NCBI GenBank assembly: GCA_964036665.1
Contig: OZ038530.1
Location: 8,446,501-8,510,500 of the forward strand
Source of the DNA: Gordius sp. MW1
Lineage: Eukaryota; Nematomorpha; Gordioida; Gordea; Gordiidae
DNA length: 64,000 nucleotides
Direction: 5' to 3'
The notes beneath the pieces were generated by a model, which saw only the letters and a program-made list of their open reading frames with translations, made no database searches and had not been told where the DNA came from. Numbering within the stretch: the stretch's first letter is position 1; each line of letters starts with the position of its first letter. A program made the position numbers and the translations under genes. Of this stretch, positions 10,765 through 23,312 are shown piece after piece.

Positions 10765-12090
10765 AAAAAAATTTTAATTGCTATGCAATTTATGGGCTCG
10801 CTTTTAGTTGTCCGTCCGTCCACCAAATTATTTTCACCGACTTTCTGACTTGCAGGTTGGAGTTCAAGCCCAGGAGAGGACAAATTTTTTTTTAAATTAA
10901 ATTAATATTCTGTTCTTGTTAATACCATTGATAATATGACTTTTTGGTCGTCCACTGGCTACTGACCAATAAAAAAATGACCATTGTCCAAATAAATCGA
11001 ATTTTTGTTTTCGTTTTTAAATTGGGTTTATTAGGTTAACATTGATAAATACCCTATGCCCTTCCGTAGAAGGGCCTACCTCTACTGATATGGGTCCCTG
11101 TGCCCCTACAAAAGCCTATGCCTCTACTGGGTTCGAATCCCGGCGAGGGCAAATTCTTAAGTGCTGGTTAGAATCCCAAAGAGGGCAAAATTTTTATTTT
11201 TTCCAATTAAATTAGTAAATTGTTCTTGTTAATACCATCGATATATGACTTTTTGACCTTCCGCTGGCTATTGACCAATGAAAAAAATGACCATTGGCCA
11301 AAGTATAAATCGAAATTTTTATTTTGTTTTTGAATAGTTATATTAGGTTAACATTGATAATTACCCTATGCCCTTCTCTACAAGGGCCTATGCCTCTACT
11401 TATATGGGTCCCTGTGCCCCTACAAAAGCCTATGCCTCTACTGATGTGGGTTCGAATCCTAGAGATGGCAAAATTTTTATTTTTTTTTAAATTAAATTAA
11501 TATATTGTTCTTGTTAATACCCTTGATAATATGGCTTTTTGGCCGTCCGCTGGCTACTGACCAATGAAAAAATCACCATTGGCCAAAATATATATCGAAA
11601 TTTTTTTTTCGTTTTTGAATTGGTATATTAGGTTAACATTGATAATTACCCTGCGCCCTCCCCTAGAAGAGCCTATGCCTCTACTGATATGGGTCCCTGT
11701 GCCCCTACAAAAGCCTATGCCTCTACTGATGTGGGTTCGAATCCCGGAGAGGGCAAAATTTTTATTTTTTGTTTAATTTAAATTAATATATTGTCTTTGT
11801 TACTACCATTGATAATATGGCTTTTTGGCCGTCCGCTGGCTACTGACCAATGGAAAAAAATTACCATTGGCCAAAGTGTGAATTGAAAATTTTTTTTCGT
11901 AGTTTTTGACTCGTATGTATTTATAGACCGTCTCTTGTTACTGACCAATTGAAAAAAATGACCATTGGCCAAATTGTGATTTGAAATTTTGTTTCGTTTT
12001 TTTCGTCTCTTATATATTTATATCCTTTTTGACCGTGTCCTGGCTACTGACCAATGAAAATAACCATTGGCCAAATTGTATATATTTCGT
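10765..12090 (+). repeat. Tandem array of about 290-bp units with tRNA-like 3' parts
   Basis: The marker TTCTTGTTAATACCATTGAT recurs at about 10912, 11222, 11507 and 11793, a spacing of 310, 285 and 286 bases. Each unit holds a CCAATG...CATTGG hairpin (CTGACCAATGAAAA/TGACCATTGGCC), a CCTATGCCTCTACTGATATG block and a pol III B-box-like GGGTTCGAATCCCGG. In the better copies GCCCTY at the block start can pair with GAGGGC after the B-box-like arm. The head (10769-10890) has GTTCAAGCC within TTGTCC...GGACAA. The last part (11880-12080) repeats only the hairpin. A related copy is at 56615-57830. Confidence 0.8.
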
Positions 12091-15000
12091 TGATTAGGGC
12101 GGCATCTAATGAGTCATGAAAGAAATTTATGAGCAGGAAACTTAATTACAAATGGTAAACATTTTTTAATTTCCTTGTCATATGTCAATAAGAAATTAAT
12201 TTAAATTCCATGAAAATATATTTTGTAATTTACCAAAAAATGTTTTAATATAAGCTATACATATTTTGTAAAATTTATTAAAAAGTTAATACAACTAGAT
12301 TGGTAGATGATATAAGATTGAGGAAAGTCAACGATTGAAAACACCGTGTGGTTAGCGGGTGATTTCTAAATATGAAAAATGTTAAATATGGAAATTTCTT
12401 CAGATTTCCCGCTTCAATAAAATTTCTAGAAGAAATCATATATCTTCTGGTAGTTTTTCTAATTATTTTTAAAATATTTTTTAGATGTTTTATCGACTTT
12501 TATTTTTACTTACCCAAGATTAACCCTTTATCTCGCTATATTAAAACATGGCATGATTTGATACTGGATCTAGGTTGAGTTGTATTTAAATTTATTTGTG
12601 AGGCAATTTGGATACAATTGCAAATTATTTGCAATATTTTAAGTAGACTTCATCAAATAATTTAACAAAAGTTTAGCTGGATACTTTACCTACATGATAA
12701 ACTATCCAACAATTATTGTTTCATACTTTCCCCGTTTAGAACTAATCATTTACCTTTGTTTTCAAATAACAGATTACGTAATAAACATTTCGGACATTCT
12801 CTTTTAAATCTATATAACTTAAACGAATGAAAATAGTTATGGGCTTTATTTTAAATAATTGGATTTTTCGAATCTAATTTGGCTAATATTTAGCATTCGA
12901 TATTTTCTTATATTTAGCTGCAGATATTTTTTATTTTAACATTTATAAACTCGGATGTTTAAAAGTACATATATACTTACAACATAGCCTCATTCACATA
13001 GTTTAAGGGAGTGTATTTTGGAGCGTATGCCTAATTAAAACGTTGAAGTGAGTCTGATTGTTTGTTTAATTTAAGTGTTCAATACGTCGTCGACGGAAAG
13101 CTAGTGAAAATAAGGTTATTGCTAGGAGAAAGAAGAGAAAGGAGAAAGGAGCGAGGAGCTGCTTTTATTTTAAATATTATTGTTTTGAAAGGTATTTGGT
13201 ATTTCAAGGGCAAGGACGCACAAGCGAGCACGCATATTTAAGTGACATAATCATGGAAGCATTCTATTATGTCATTTTCAATGCATGATGAATTTAAATG
13301 AAAGTCATACTATTCACCTCATTGCCTTTTTGGTAAGAGCGGTTAAGTGCTTTCAAAAAAGTTTCGAAAGCTACGTTTTTTTAACGCCTAATATAATTAA
13401 TTTGAGAAATGATTGTTTATTCTTGGTTTGACAACTAATTAAACGTCATATTAATGGTGTGCCTGAGCAGATTGGTCTTGCTATAAGAGTAAAGCCAAAC
13501 GCGAAGTTGATAAATGTTCTATTGTCTCAAAACTCAGCAATAGGGTTATTTATATTCCATCAGTTAGATTTATAAAAGGATGTTTTTAGGACAATTGGTC
13601 TTCTCTTCATATATCTAAGAAGGATATAAATGCGATGCCAAAATTATTAATTTACCGTTATCTGAGATGGGATAACTTTAATAAATTCATAAGTTTTGGT
13701 TACGTATTTTGTAGTCTCGATAATTTTTTTTACTCAGGATCGGTATTGTGCCAAGATAATTGATAAATTACAAAATTTTAAAAAAATTGTCCTTTATATT
13801 AATCAACCTGGCATACATTCACGACAACAACTAAGACCAAGGCAAATTAATTATAAATTTTTATTTGCTTGAAGGTGTAACAAACATTTCTCCGGTTAAA
13901 TCAAATGAAAACAAAGCCATTACAAAAAATTGTGTGTTATTTCGGGTTTAAATTTTTTTTACTCTTAACATTTACTTAATTAGAGCGTCAGTTTATAAAT
14001 ATTCGTAAAAATATTTTGTCAATTGACAACTTAGGTGTCACATACAGATAAATCATTAGTTATATTGACTAAGACAATTCCTTCATAAATTTACTTCGTG
14101 TGAGTCCCGTCCACACTGTACACGACAAGATGGAGAAATAAACATAGTAGTACTACTTTGGTCTTGTCCTAAAGGTGAATAAAATTTGGTCAATTTGGGG
14201 AACTCCCACGTTTATAAAACACAATATTTTGTATAACTCAACGCCTAGATTTCAATATACACAAGTTCGCTGAAAATGTGAGATGGCCTCTAGTAAAACA
14301 TGAATAAATCTAATATATAGGGTTCATTCTTTTTCCCGCCCCTCTCCCGTCCCTTCTGTCTCATTCTATGTTTGGACACATTAGCCCCACTGGGCATACA
14401 GGTAAAGTCAACTTGCGCATTAGACAGAAGGGAACCTTTTAAGCTTTGAGTTATTTAGTGATCTAATACATTATTTTCCATTTTATAAAAGAAACCGCGC
14501 TAGAAATACTATTTGAAAAAACATTTTTATTATATAAAATACTAATTTTAAGCGTGAAACAATTAGGCGATATCAAAAATGTGATAATTACTTGTGTAAT
14601 ATTGTACGTGTGCGTTTGAGAATCCCCGCTTTAAGATATTAATTGTTTTTTATGATACCGCACTTATAATGTCTTTGCCCCATATACCTCATATAAATTT
14701 AATTTAGATTCATTTGTAAAAGAAACTAATTAATTTGTACCCATGCAACACACTTTTATGCCAACATCTCTGAGCTATGCGACCAATTTATACCAATATA
14801 TTTCGACTATAAATTCATATAAAAGTCACTAAAGGGCATCAAGATTTTCTTTTGATCGAACATTAAAAAGATCTGTAGAATAAATTGGTTCTTCACTAAA
14901 TATATTCTCTTTGTCCCACCATTATAATGCCTTCAATCGTTTGCCAAACAAACTCGTACAAGTTTTATCAGTTTTTGCAAATCTTTTAAAATCCAACGAT

Positions 15001-16309
15001 TTTGTTAATAATAAATAGCATAAACTAGGTTTTTTATGATTTTTTCCTCCATTATTAGATTATACTTCTATTATGTTTGCAAGGCTCAGTACTACCTAAC
15101 TTTTAATATAAAACAAATTTTTTTAACCCTTCTTAATGAAATTCTATTTAATTATGCCTATATGCCACATTTATATTGTTTAATTTAAACTTAACTTAAA
15201 ATTTAGACTTGTGGTGCGGCAAAAAAGACAGAAATGTGACGAGCTTCACAAGGTAAGGAAGCAATTAAAACTGAAATTACAATAAAAAAACCTAGTTTTA
15301 GTTTAGGTTACATTTTTCACAAGTGCAAATGCCAGTTATTGATCTTTCTGGCTGAAACGACAAATTTTTAGCAAACCAAACTAATATAACTTATTTAAAC
15401 TCATGCCAAAACGTGGAGAAGCATACAAGATTTATTTATTTCATATGTTTTAATATGTATATTTACTTGCCAATTGATTAAGGATAAATTTGCAAATCTC
15501 GAAGGTCAAATGGCTAATTGTGTTAAAGGCTATCAGTAAACAATTAATCACAATCACCTATAATAAGATGTCTTAAGGCTTGATTTAGCAGTTTTGAATA
15601 CTTGCAATATATATGGGTCAAATTCTATTTATAAAATCCGATTTCTAGACGAAATTGTTTGACTTAGCGGCAATGATTAGGTTACACTTTCACAAAAACT
15701 TTGCCGTTATACCCAAAAAGTTTTAAAACAAAATTAATATTCACTGTGACCTTAATAAAAACGAACAATTTCCGACAAACCTTGAACTACTTTTAATATA
15801 TAGTTCATTGTGGCAAAACTTTTTCACCAAATTTAAATATTGCTAATAAAGTCAATAATGAAGTTTTAAATATGAAAAACTTGTCCTTTTTTGACTAAAC
15901 CAAAATTTCATTTTTTGCAAGAAGATTAAATCCGCGAATAATAATTTTGCGATTTAAAACTTTAAAATCTGTGACATCAGATTGATTATTGAGACATCCA
16001 AATTTTAGTGAATTAATTAACCTAACAAATCGATTATTTCATGTTACCTAGGGCAGATTTTGTAAAGTTTATAAGAAAAAATAGGTAACTAAAATTTAAT
16101 ATGCAGTTAGATCCGCAATTGCATCATTTTTAATTTAAATAACGATTGCGAATGGTAAACTTTGTGTACATTTTTTGATCTGGAAGGGTAACAAACAATA
16201 GCGTTCTTCATTTATGTAGAATAGTAATAAATTTATAAGTTGCGACCCATCTATGATAAAAAAGCATTTTCGTATAATGATTAAAATGTAGATTTAGCCT
16301 ACACCTGAT
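12091..16309. other. AT-rich non-coding DNA
   Basis: Four kilobases with no recognisable gene or repeat. Short open stretches (12372-12578; about 13440-13575; 46 bases before a GTAAGG donor near 15236) were read and left unassigned, because none matches a family or joins a neighbour. Confidence 0.45.
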
Positions 16310-16696
16310 CGAATGTAAAGACCAGAAAAGCCCGGCCAGACCGGCCCGCAGCTCGAACCTGCGCGCTGGCCCACGGGCCGGGCCGGGCACCTGCAATTTT
16401 GAGTGGGCCAGTCCCCGGGCGCTTAACAAGATTCGGACAATTTGTAAATGATAATTTTGTATAATCTATTATTTTGTCACTATTTTATTTTATTGTATAA
16501 TATTTGTTAATTCTGGTTCTGTCCAAAAAATTTGGAAATTAAAATTAAATTTTTTGGAAAATATTAGGATATTACCGCTAATATTTCATCTTGAGAAGCT
16601 CTAATAATAGAAGGGCTCGGGGGGGGGGGGGCAGTTTAGTTATTAAATCGGACCGGGCCAGTTTCTGGCAGAAATTTTTACCAAATCTGACCTCTG
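16310..16696. mobile_element. GCCCGG-rich hAT MITE, diverged
   Basis: Starts with AGCCCGGCCAGACCGGCCCG and ends AAATCTGACCTCTG, the terminus of the complete copy at 56935-57727. The interior GGGCCGGGCC and ATTCGGACAATTTG match that element. No target duplication found. Confidence 0.65.
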
Positions 16697-16970
16697 GGGC
16701 TGGGTAGTATTATTGTTAATAAATCGTTTTTTGATGTCTATATTATTAACATTAAGATTAAGTGTTACCCATCATAAATTTCCTTATAAGCTTATAGAAA
16801 AACCATCATTTAATTAGAACCTCAATACTAAGATTTTAAAAGGACACTGGATTATGGACTAGGAAACATATTAAGCTAGACGAATTTGTCGGTTTTGTCT
16901 TCTTAAAGTTCAATATTAAAATGCCCCAAAAAGTCATTCAAGATATATTTTTGGCTATTATTATCTAATG

Positions 16971-17131
16971 CATGGGCGTAGCCAGGGAGTGGCAGGGAGG
17001 GGCGGCTGCCTCACTCTTAATCCAAAAATTCTTCAAAATTGAATATAGTTATGGCCAAAATTACTAAAAATATTATTTTGCCTTCCCTAAATCATTATTG
17101 CCTCCCTTTAAATTTAATTCTGGCCAACATT
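16971..17131. mobile_element. MITE, CATGGGCGTAGCCAG family
   Basis: An intact left end (CATGGGCGTAGCCAGGGAGT) is followed by the shared interior. The right end is decayed to TTCTGGCCAACATTG. Confidence 0.75.
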
Positions 17132-18589
17132 GAGTGACCAAATTTCCCGCTCATTCATCGGGTATCTAAAAAGTAAAATGCTAAAAAAAATTGTGGATAT
17201 AGAAAGGTAGATAATAACAAGGAGGCGCAAACTCAAAATTTATTTAGTAATCAAAATATCATTAAACACGAATTTCTAACTCTACGATCTGTCTACATTC
17301 TCTAATTTTATATAATTCGAAAATATGTAAGTAATTTAACAAAGATTTAAGGTAGTTGAGATGATCACGAGTTGTTAATATTCAAGAAGCGGAGCGGCCA
17401 TAAAATAATCCAATTTCCTAATGCCATTTTAGGATGTCACCGACCTCGGATGTAGTATATGTAACAAATATTTTATACATGTAAAAGGCTACTACCACTT
17501 GTGAGAAGGTGAGTATATAAATAATGACCTTTTACGTTATGTGTAGTTATTTGATGATAAACCGTATAAAATAGTTATACCAAATTTGAGACGTGTTTCA
17601 GTGTGGCTCAATGCTATTTTAACAACTATTTGTTATTTAAAGAAGAATAAAATTAAATCTACGCGAAAAATTTATGTATTACGTTAAAAAATTAAAAAAA
17701 TTGCGACTAAAAAGTCAATGCCGTTTAATCTTATACCCAATTATCATTGTCAATTTTGTTAAAAAAATGCAGGGGCTTAGCCAGGCGGACATGAGCTGCC
17801 ATCAGAAACCAGATAAACACAACCCAGTACTCTGTTTGGGCTACCAGCCCCGGGCCGGAACGAAAACAATGTTCGGGCAATTGGGGCCTTAATAAGATTT
17901 TTTATATAATGTATCATTTTTATACCAACCCCCGCCCCCATTTATTTTAGTTGTTACGTTCATTAATTGATTGGTGAGGTTTATTTTTTCAAGAACGAAA
18001 GACCCCCAAAAAGATTGATTTTTTGGATATGAAAAGATTAACTTCATAATTATTATGTAAAATCATAGAATCGTCTAAGTTTAAGGAATTATATTGATAT
18101 TCTCTAACACATATTACAGGAAATCTTAAGCGCGATTGATTTATTTAAATACGGTTTTAAAGGACTTACAATTACATATCATCTATTCTAATAAATAATG
18201 TCATTAATGTTCCATTAGTTAGACTTAGTGAATTAATTTTAAACATCTTTAAATAACTTTTGAGTAAAAAATTTTGTGGAAATAAGGTAAAACACTAAAA
18301 GGAGATTAACACTATTTGTACATTTATTTACGACTGACGATAGTTTATTACTCCAGAAAATCTAGACTAACCTTCCTGTTTAATATATCAAGGAAGGGGG
18401 GAGGGGGGAGAGTTAATAACACCTTTAACCTGATATTTGATCCCATCATCGGCACTATGTCTTAACCGCACGCAAGCTATGCGTCTGCAGTAGTCAGGCA
18501 CACCACAATCTCGAACAATTTGACAATAATATGCAATCATTGAGGAAATTATTAAGAAATTCCTTCTAATATTTTTATTTAATTATAGT
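17132..18589. other. Intergenic, with a GCCCGG-family fragment
   Basis: About 17835-17910 (AGCCCCGGGCCGGAACGAAA; TTCGGGCAATTGGGGCCTTA) matches the left interior of the 56935-57727 element. An acceptor-like TTTTAG at 17427-17432 and a GTGAGT donor at 17511-17516 bracket about 78 bases with a short CSICNKYF-like reading, but that frame hits a stop. Nothing else is recognisable. Confidence 0.4.
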
Positions 18590-18769
18590 CATGGGCGTAG
18601 CCAGGGGGGGGGCAGGGAGGGGCGGCTGCCCCCCTCTCAATCCAAAAAATTGTTGAAATTCATTAAAATTATGGCTAAAATTTCAAATAATGTTCATTTT
18701 GCCCCTCTTTAAACATCCTTAAATCATTATTGCCCCCCCCCTCTAATTCCAAAGCTGGCTACGCCCATG
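18590..18769. mobile_element. MITE, CATGGGCGTAGCCAG family, with near-perfect 8-bp duplication
   Basis: Perfect ends CATGGGCGTAGCCAG and CTGGCTACGCCCATG. Flanking ATTATAGT (left) and ATTATAAT (right) match at 7 of 8 positions, as expected for a hAT-type insertion. Confidence 0.85.
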
Positions 18770-19684
18770 ATTATAATGCATTTAAATCATCAGGTACCCT
18801 TGACCGTTTGCACCCTCCACACCCTAACTTCCTTAATCTTGCGTGATTTAACCTGCGCATCACCTATTTAACCTACCATGGCTCGGCGGGTGCATTTTCA
18901 AAGCTACGAGTAGAGGAATGCGCGCGTCGTATCAAAATGATAAATATTGAAAACATGATAATCACAGACTCCCCCCCCCTTCTGTTAATTATTATTATAT
19001 TTATTGCGTGATGACACCGAACATGATTTGAACACTCGGTCGGTCGGTACTGAGATCTTTTAACATTCCCTCCCAGTCCCATCCCCCATCTTCTCTCTTT
19101 CATTCCCTATCCTCGCTCGGTCGATTTAGTTGTTTCGCGTTGTTTGTTGCGCTGTTATTCAGTAGTAAAGGTGTGAGAGCGATACCACCCATCCTAGTGG
19201 CATGCATGCCCACCCCCTGCTTATTTGACAAACGCGACACACTCTCCCTACATCTAGGCTCCCTCCTTTTTTAGCCGTGGATCATTCGGTATAAAGTTTC
19301 ACGCGTAGACCACTTTTGTGCTCGATACGACTGATTCTTCAAATATTTATATTTGATACTTGCCTAATTGATTAGTTTTCACGAATTAACACTATCCCAC
19401 CATGATGATACAGGCTATGAACATCATTCATGATACAACCCAGCTCATTCCATAAATCATCCCAATGTCCTATCTATGGCGATGCGTTGTTTCGTACGCC
19501 TCATGAAAGCTATGGACAAAACGACCACATTCTACATCCCATAAAAGTATGCGATTAAAGAATATTTTAAATTTCGCCTAAAATCTTAATGAATCATTTT
19601 GTTTTTGCTAATTATTGCCGCTGCCTTTTTATAAAATAGACATCAAAACTTTTATTTAACATAAATGTCGTCTTTATCTGCTTT
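18770..19684. promoter_or_regulatory. Less AT-rich unique island
   Basis: Base composition is more even than in the flanks, with several CpGs (GAATGCGCGCGTCGTATC; CACTCGGTCGGTCGGTACTG; TAGTTGTTTCGCGTTGTTTG). No long frame has protein character. TTATTCAGTAGT near 19158 resembles an arthropod initiator. It could be a promoter, a non-coding exon or an enhancer; the sequence alone does not decide. Confidence 0.25.
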
Positions 19685-19823
19685 CATGGGCGTAGCCAAG
19701 GAAAGGGAGGAGCGTTTGCCTCTCTCTAAATCCAAAAAATTGATGAAATTTATTAAAATTATGGCTAATTTCCAAAATTGATCATTTTGCCCCTCTCTAA
19801 TCCCAATGCTTGCTACGCCCATG
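19685..19823. mobile_element. MITE, CATGGGCGTAGCCAG family, with perfect 8-bp duplication
   Basis: A 139-bp element with ends CATGGGCGTAGCCAA and TTGCTACGCCCATG. TCTGCTTT stands at 19677-19684 and again at 19824-19831, an exact 8-bp target duplication. It looks young and is internally shortened relative to other copies. Confidence 0.92.
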
Positions 19824-19831
19824 TCTGCTTT

Positions 19832-20898
19832 ACTTACTTGCAGGTCAAAATCATTAAAAAGCCTTTTTGAATAAATTTCATGCAAAGGTTTTATTAATTT
19901 TTTTTGGTCAGATTTGCAGCATTTTTTTGCACCCATTTTAATTTATGCCGAAATTATGTAATGCACGCGACAACGTTTGACAAAAATGGGAGTGAAACAT
20001 GGCCCGACTCGGGTGGGTGGTCAAAGTTTATAGTTGTCGTGGGTCTGTATGATTTACTTACAAATGATAATGATGATGGCACAACAAGACACCTTGCAAA
20101 TGTCACAAAACTTAGCTGTGTGATCAATCATTTCAAAGCACTAAAGACACGCAAGAGCACTAGCCCACTACACTATTACTGAGTTGGGGGGATAGGACAC
20201 TCTCTTCCCTCGGCAACGTGTGTTATGTGGAACAATCGCACATTCCTTTGATTTCTAAATTTAAACACATAGGGATAGACAGTATTTAAATTATGAGTTG
20301 GGCTCATAATAATTTTTTTGATTTTCACCCGAGAGCGTTAAAAAGATATTTGTTGGATTTCAGGGTGGGGAGGGGAGTTATTAGACGCCTCCCTTTGGCT
20401 AATTGACTCTCACCTTACCATTAAATTTCGTAGACTGAATCTGAAAAATAATAGCCTAAGCTTGAGGTCATTAATTCGGGTTCGAGCTTAAACCGATGAG
20501 TTGGGTGTAATGTAAGCTCCCTAAGCTGATTCACCTCATTCCTTCTGTTTTCACTGAGGAGGAATATGCTTTCATATCCGCATACCACCACAGCTACGCT
20601 CTATAATGGTTTCGCACTTGAGTTTAAGTTTATCATATCGTCAACAATCAATTGTCTATCGAGTGAAATTAATCTTCCTTACTTAGCGATCATTTTTCTA
20701 TTTACCCCCTTATCATCATTATCCCCACTTATTTTCCTTCGGCAAATTCCTCAAAGTTTGATTGTTACTTATATAGAAGTTGACATCAAGTCTACTACTA
20801 CAATCTAAAGTGAGCATTCCAAATGCGCCTCGATCAGTCTAAAAGACCTACAAAAACGATATGATATTTTTAGTTTTTATAATGGTTATACTAACATT
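19832..20898. other. Unique sequence, no gene recognised
   Basis: Composition stays fairly even to about 20830. Two plus-strand frames (19904-20182, 92 codons; 20566-20808, 80 codons) were read; neither shows a domain, signal peptide or convincing splice context. Confidence 0.35.
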
Positions 20899-21250
20899 CA
20901 TAGGCGTAGCCAGGTTTTGAAATAGGGTGGGGGGGGCAGATTATTTTTAACAAAAAATTTTTGCTTGACTATCCAAAAATTTTCCTGCGACCAAAAAAAA
21001 ACTTGGCTATCCAAAAATTTTCCCGCGACCAAAAAAAAAGATGCTTGACTATTCCAAAAATTTTCCTGAGAGCAAAAAAAAAGCAACTCCCCTAATTAGG
21101 CAGTGGGGGCAGCCGGACCCCCTGCCCCCCTGGCTAATTGGGGGGGGGGGCAAAACATATATTTTTTTTAATTTTTAAGGGTTTTTGTATTGAAAAATTA
21201 TTTTTTTTTAAATTAGGGGGAGGAAGCCGCCCCCCCTGGCTACGCCCATG
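20899..21250. mobile_element. MITE, CATGGGCGTAGCCAG ends, 352 bp, perfect 8-bp duplication
   Basis: CATAGGCGTAGCCAGG to CTGGCTACGCCCATG, flanked by CTAACATT at 20891-20898 and 21251-21258. The interior differs from the short family: three tandem units of about 40 bases (GACTATCCAAAAATTTTCCT, then GCGACC and an A-run) at about 20963-21080, followed by G- and C-runs. Confidence 0.92.
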
Positions 21251-21798
21251 CTAACATTTATTAAACTTAATGATAAATGTTAATACAATTAATGGCGAAT
21301 AGCGTTTGATGGCCTAAATTGCAAAAACAAAACACAATTTGCCACTTTATATAGTTTACCATAAATTAGAAACTTAAATAACCTACAAGGACGATTACGT
21401 CGTCACATTACGCAGACACAGACAAATATTTTGTTATTTCGTGTCGAGCACCCTCTATCTTAAATTTTTATATTTTTGAATATATATAGATAGACCTATA
21501 AGCGGAGACAAGAGGGAAGGGGGGGGGGGGGGAAAATCAGGAATAGGCGGAGGTTTGAAAATTAAAGAGTATATATTTATACACCAAAGCATTGTTTCAT
21601 CATAATTATAGCTGTTTGCACTGTGCGCAAATGGTAACGTATAAATTGTGTTTATAAAATTTGCTATAATTTTGGTGATCGAATCATTTTTAAAAAGAAT
21701 TTGGTTTTAAGGTTGGGTATAATAGGACAAAATAAGTTAATATGCAGGTCTCTCAACCTTTTAAACAAATGTCATCCCAATATAATATTGTTCTCACC
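21251..21798. other. AT-rich intergenic sequence
   Basis: No supported feature except a G-run of about 15 bases at 21519-21533. Confidence 0.5.
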
Positions 21799-21980
21799 CA
21801 TGGGCCTAGCCGGGGGGGGGGGGGGGGGGGGGAGGACAGGGAGGAGGGGCTGCTCCCCTCTAAATCCAAAAAATTGCTAAAATGTTTTAAAAGTATGGCT
21901 AAAATTTAGAAAAATATAATTTTGCCCCTCCCTAGATCTTTTTTGTCCCCCCCTCTAATTCCAATACGGCTACGCCCATG
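21799..21980. mobile_element. MITE, CATGGGCGTAGCCAG family
   Basis: CATGGGCCTAGCCGG at left, CGGCTACGCCCATG at right, standard interior. Flanks TTCTCACC and GTCCCACC agree at 6 of 8 positions, a decayed duplication. A G-run of about 20 bases follows the left end. Confidence 0.8.
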
Positions 21981-23139
21981 GTCCCACCTCATTAGTTGCA
22001 CAAATTATCCTTTTAGCCCCCTCTAAACACCCTAGCTATATTTTCGGATTATACTAAATTATATAGAAAAAACATTTCCATTGTTAACAGTGCCCCCCCC
22101 CCCAAAAAAAAAATAACTCTTTCATAACTTGTAGCCTTAAGCAGAATCAATTTTTCTCATATAGCCGATGGCCGGGTTCTTTTATCATTTAATTTCCCAT
22201 CCGCTTGAACCCTATAAAGTGTTCGCCCGACCATGCCCGAACCGAATTTTCAGAGCTATCCGACCTTCAGACCAAAATTTTAAATTTGTTCTATCGCAGC
22301 CAAATACTTTAGGCATTAAAGACGAATGGATTCTAAAGATAATAGAATTTTTTTATTTATAAAGTGGAAATATTAAGTCGAAACTTCAAAAAATAACTAA
22401 AGGGCTAGAGATCATAAACAAAAACAAAATTTAAAAAATGTAGGGGGGGAGACGGATTTCGAAATCGTTAAAGAGAGATTTGCCAAATTCAATCACAATT
22501 AAGAAGTCTATCATTTAATCCTCTCGCAAGAAAAACTTATTTATCTACAAATACATTGTGAAATCTCTTATCGATCAATGTAAAAAACTGATCTAGATCC
22601 TTCTTTCTATTCTGATATAAGCTACGATTAACAAATATCATATATGATCAAAGAAAAAGAATGATAATGTCGAGCCTCGATTAAATATTACACTAAAACA
22701 AAATAAAAACATAAAAATACCATTGTTGAGTCTGAAAGGCTCTAATCTTCCAAAAACCACAGGAAATTCTAAATTTAGGAAATATGCCCCGTCTGACCTG
22801 TGGACCGTGTGGGGGTTGGATCTCTAGCCCTAAGTCATGCATGCAGCTAAAAAACATTGTAATTTTTTCTGGGCATTTTTTCATTTTCGCTGATTTCGAT
22901 TTGATATAAATGTAATGGCATGAGGGCCCTTCAGAAGCTAACTAAAACACTATATAAAATCCATTTAATAGATATAATGTTAACGAATACCTAATGCCTA
23001 TAAAGAAGCTTTAAGAGGAACATGGTTTTGGGCTAATATTAATATAATAATAAGGAATGACGACGAAAAATATGTCAATTTTATTGATTTTAAATTGTTA
23101 TTTGGGATTTTACAAGAGGAGAATATTTCACTCAAGAGA
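21981..23139. other. Intergenic, with a GCCCGG-type fragment
   Basis: About 22165-22260 (GATGGCCGGGTTC; GTTCGCCCGACCATGCCCGA) resembles decayed ends of the GCCCGG-rich elements. No gene is visible. Confidence 0.4.
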
Positions 23140-23312
23140 CATGGACGTAGCCAGGGGGGGGGGGCAGGGAGGGGGAGGGGCTGCCACCCCTCCAAATCCA
23201 AAAATTTGTTGAAATTTATTAAAATTATGGCTAAAATTTCCAAAATTGATCATTTTGCCCCTTCCTAAATTATTATTGCCCCCCTCTAATCCCATTCCTG
23301 GCTGCGCCCACG
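23140..23312. mobile_element. MITE, CATGGGCGTAGCCAG family, with near-perfect duplication
   Basis: CATGGACGTAGCCAG to CTGGCTGCGCCCACG. Flanks TCAAGAGA and TCATGAGA match at 7 of 8. Interior as in the other family members. Confidence 0.85.

Noticed and set aside
15189..15236. 46-base stretch between an acceptor-like TTTAG and a GTAAGG donor
   Set aside because: Too short to identify, and no partner exon nearby.
17430..17512. Short zinc-finger-like reading (CSICNKYF) between splice-like sites
   Set aside because: A stop occurs before the donor and no second His pair is present.
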